DNA of 5,677 nt from an uncultured Prevotella sp. GTDB lineage: Bacteria; Bacteroidota; Bacteroidia; Bacteroidales; Bacteroidaceae. Made by a program: the position numbers and the translations under genes. This document shows positions 5,467 through 5,677 of this stretch, piece after piece (position 1 is the first letter of the stretch; every line of letters starts with the position of its first letter). Where the stretch lies: contig USCM01000135.1 of assembly GCA_900553155.1 (NCBI GenBank), positions 1-5,677 on the forward strand. The letters run 5' to 3'. Under the pieces are notes generated by a model, which made no database searches, had not been told where the DNA came from, and saw only the letters and a program-made list of their open reading frames with translations.

Positions 5467-5677
5467 TTCGTCAAACTCCGACAAGTCGACAAACTTGCCG
5501 CGAGCCTTACGGTCGGCAATAGCCTTAGCCAAGCGCTTGCGGCGAGTAGGAGCAATCCACTGGCGCGCAAACACGTTAGGGATAGCCACACCCAGAGCGA
5601 TACACATAATGGTGATAGCCGAACCCATACCAAACTTAACCGCATTGGTAAGCTCGCCTACAACACCGTTCATCTCT
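5461..5677 (-). CDS. Unrecognised membrane protein, C-terminal part or small single-span protein (possibly 5' partial)
   Basis: The minus-strand frame ends with TAA at 5463-5461 and stays open to the window edge. A Met codon lies at 5673-5671, only four bases from the edge, so I cannot tell whether this is the start of a 70-residue protein or an internal Met of a longer one. From that Met, residues 13-35 (KFGMGSAITIMCIALGVAIPNVF) form one clear membrane segment. A strongly basic tail follows (RQWIAPTRRKRLAKAIADRKARGK, about 38-60) and an acidic end (DLSEFDEK). By the positive-inside rule the tail is cytoplasmic. This would suit the last helix of a transporter or a small membrane subunit, but I do not recognise the family. 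Codon use resembles the neighbours and it converges on a bidirectional terminator, so it is very likely a real gene. Confidence 0.7.
   Translation of the reverse strand, partial: EMNGVVGELTNAVKFGMGSAITIMCIALGVAIPNVFARQWIAPTRRKRLAKAIADRKARGKFVDLSEFDEK

Noticed and set aside
1..5677. Mobile element, CRISPR array, tRNA or rRNA
   Set aside because: I saw no transposase or integrase motif, no regularly spaced direct repeats, no terminal inverted repeats and no tRNA-like cloverleaf or rRNA sequence. Base composition and codon use look uniform across the genes.

Overview
The window looks like a chromosomal segment of a Bacteroidales bacterium, most likely Prevotella or a close relative. The reasons are a T9SS-like C-terminal tail on a secreted protein, the pairing of DUF4199 with a family 2 glycosyltransferase, DUF6452/DUF6048-type proteins found in Bacteroidota, A/T-rich start regions without Shine-Dalgarno sequences, and a promoter -7 box of the Bacteroidota TAnnTTTG form. 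All family assignments were made by eye from the translations.

Layout. At 1-810 (+) is the 3' end of a large secreted protein: probably the last residues of an endonuclease I-type domain, a Gly/Pro linker, a choice-of-anchor J-like beta-sandwich and a short T9SS-like tail. A strong 16-bp hairpin (847-883) and a promoter region (about 903-950) separate it from the next unit. At 978-3710 (+) four tightly packed genes form a probable operon: a DUF4199 membrane protein, a polyprenyl-phosphate-type GT2 glycosyltransferase, a DUF6452-like lipoprotein and a DUF6048-like exported protein. The last two overlap by 50 bases in different frames. After a 45-base gap, 3756-5433 (+) holds an ApbE-type FAD:protein FMN transferase and, one base after its stop, a Crp/Fnr-type regulator. 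A stem-loop that starts inside the regulator's last codons can terminate transcription both ways. It sits between the regulator and a convergent, incomplete membrane-protein gene at 5461-5677 (-), which I do not recognise.

Working picture. The central operon handles envelope work: lipid-linked sugar transfer at the inner membrane plus two exported proteins of unknown role. The apbE-crp pair suggests flavinylation of an extracytoplasmic electron-transfer protein together with a regulator that may respond to redox or metabolic state. No target flavoprotein is in the window, so that link is inference. I see no mobile element, CRISPR array, tRNA or rRNA, and no convincing new multi-gene system. 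The most unusual points are the 50-base overlap, the repeated palindrome in the promoter region and the degenerate ligand pocket of the Crp/Fnr protein.
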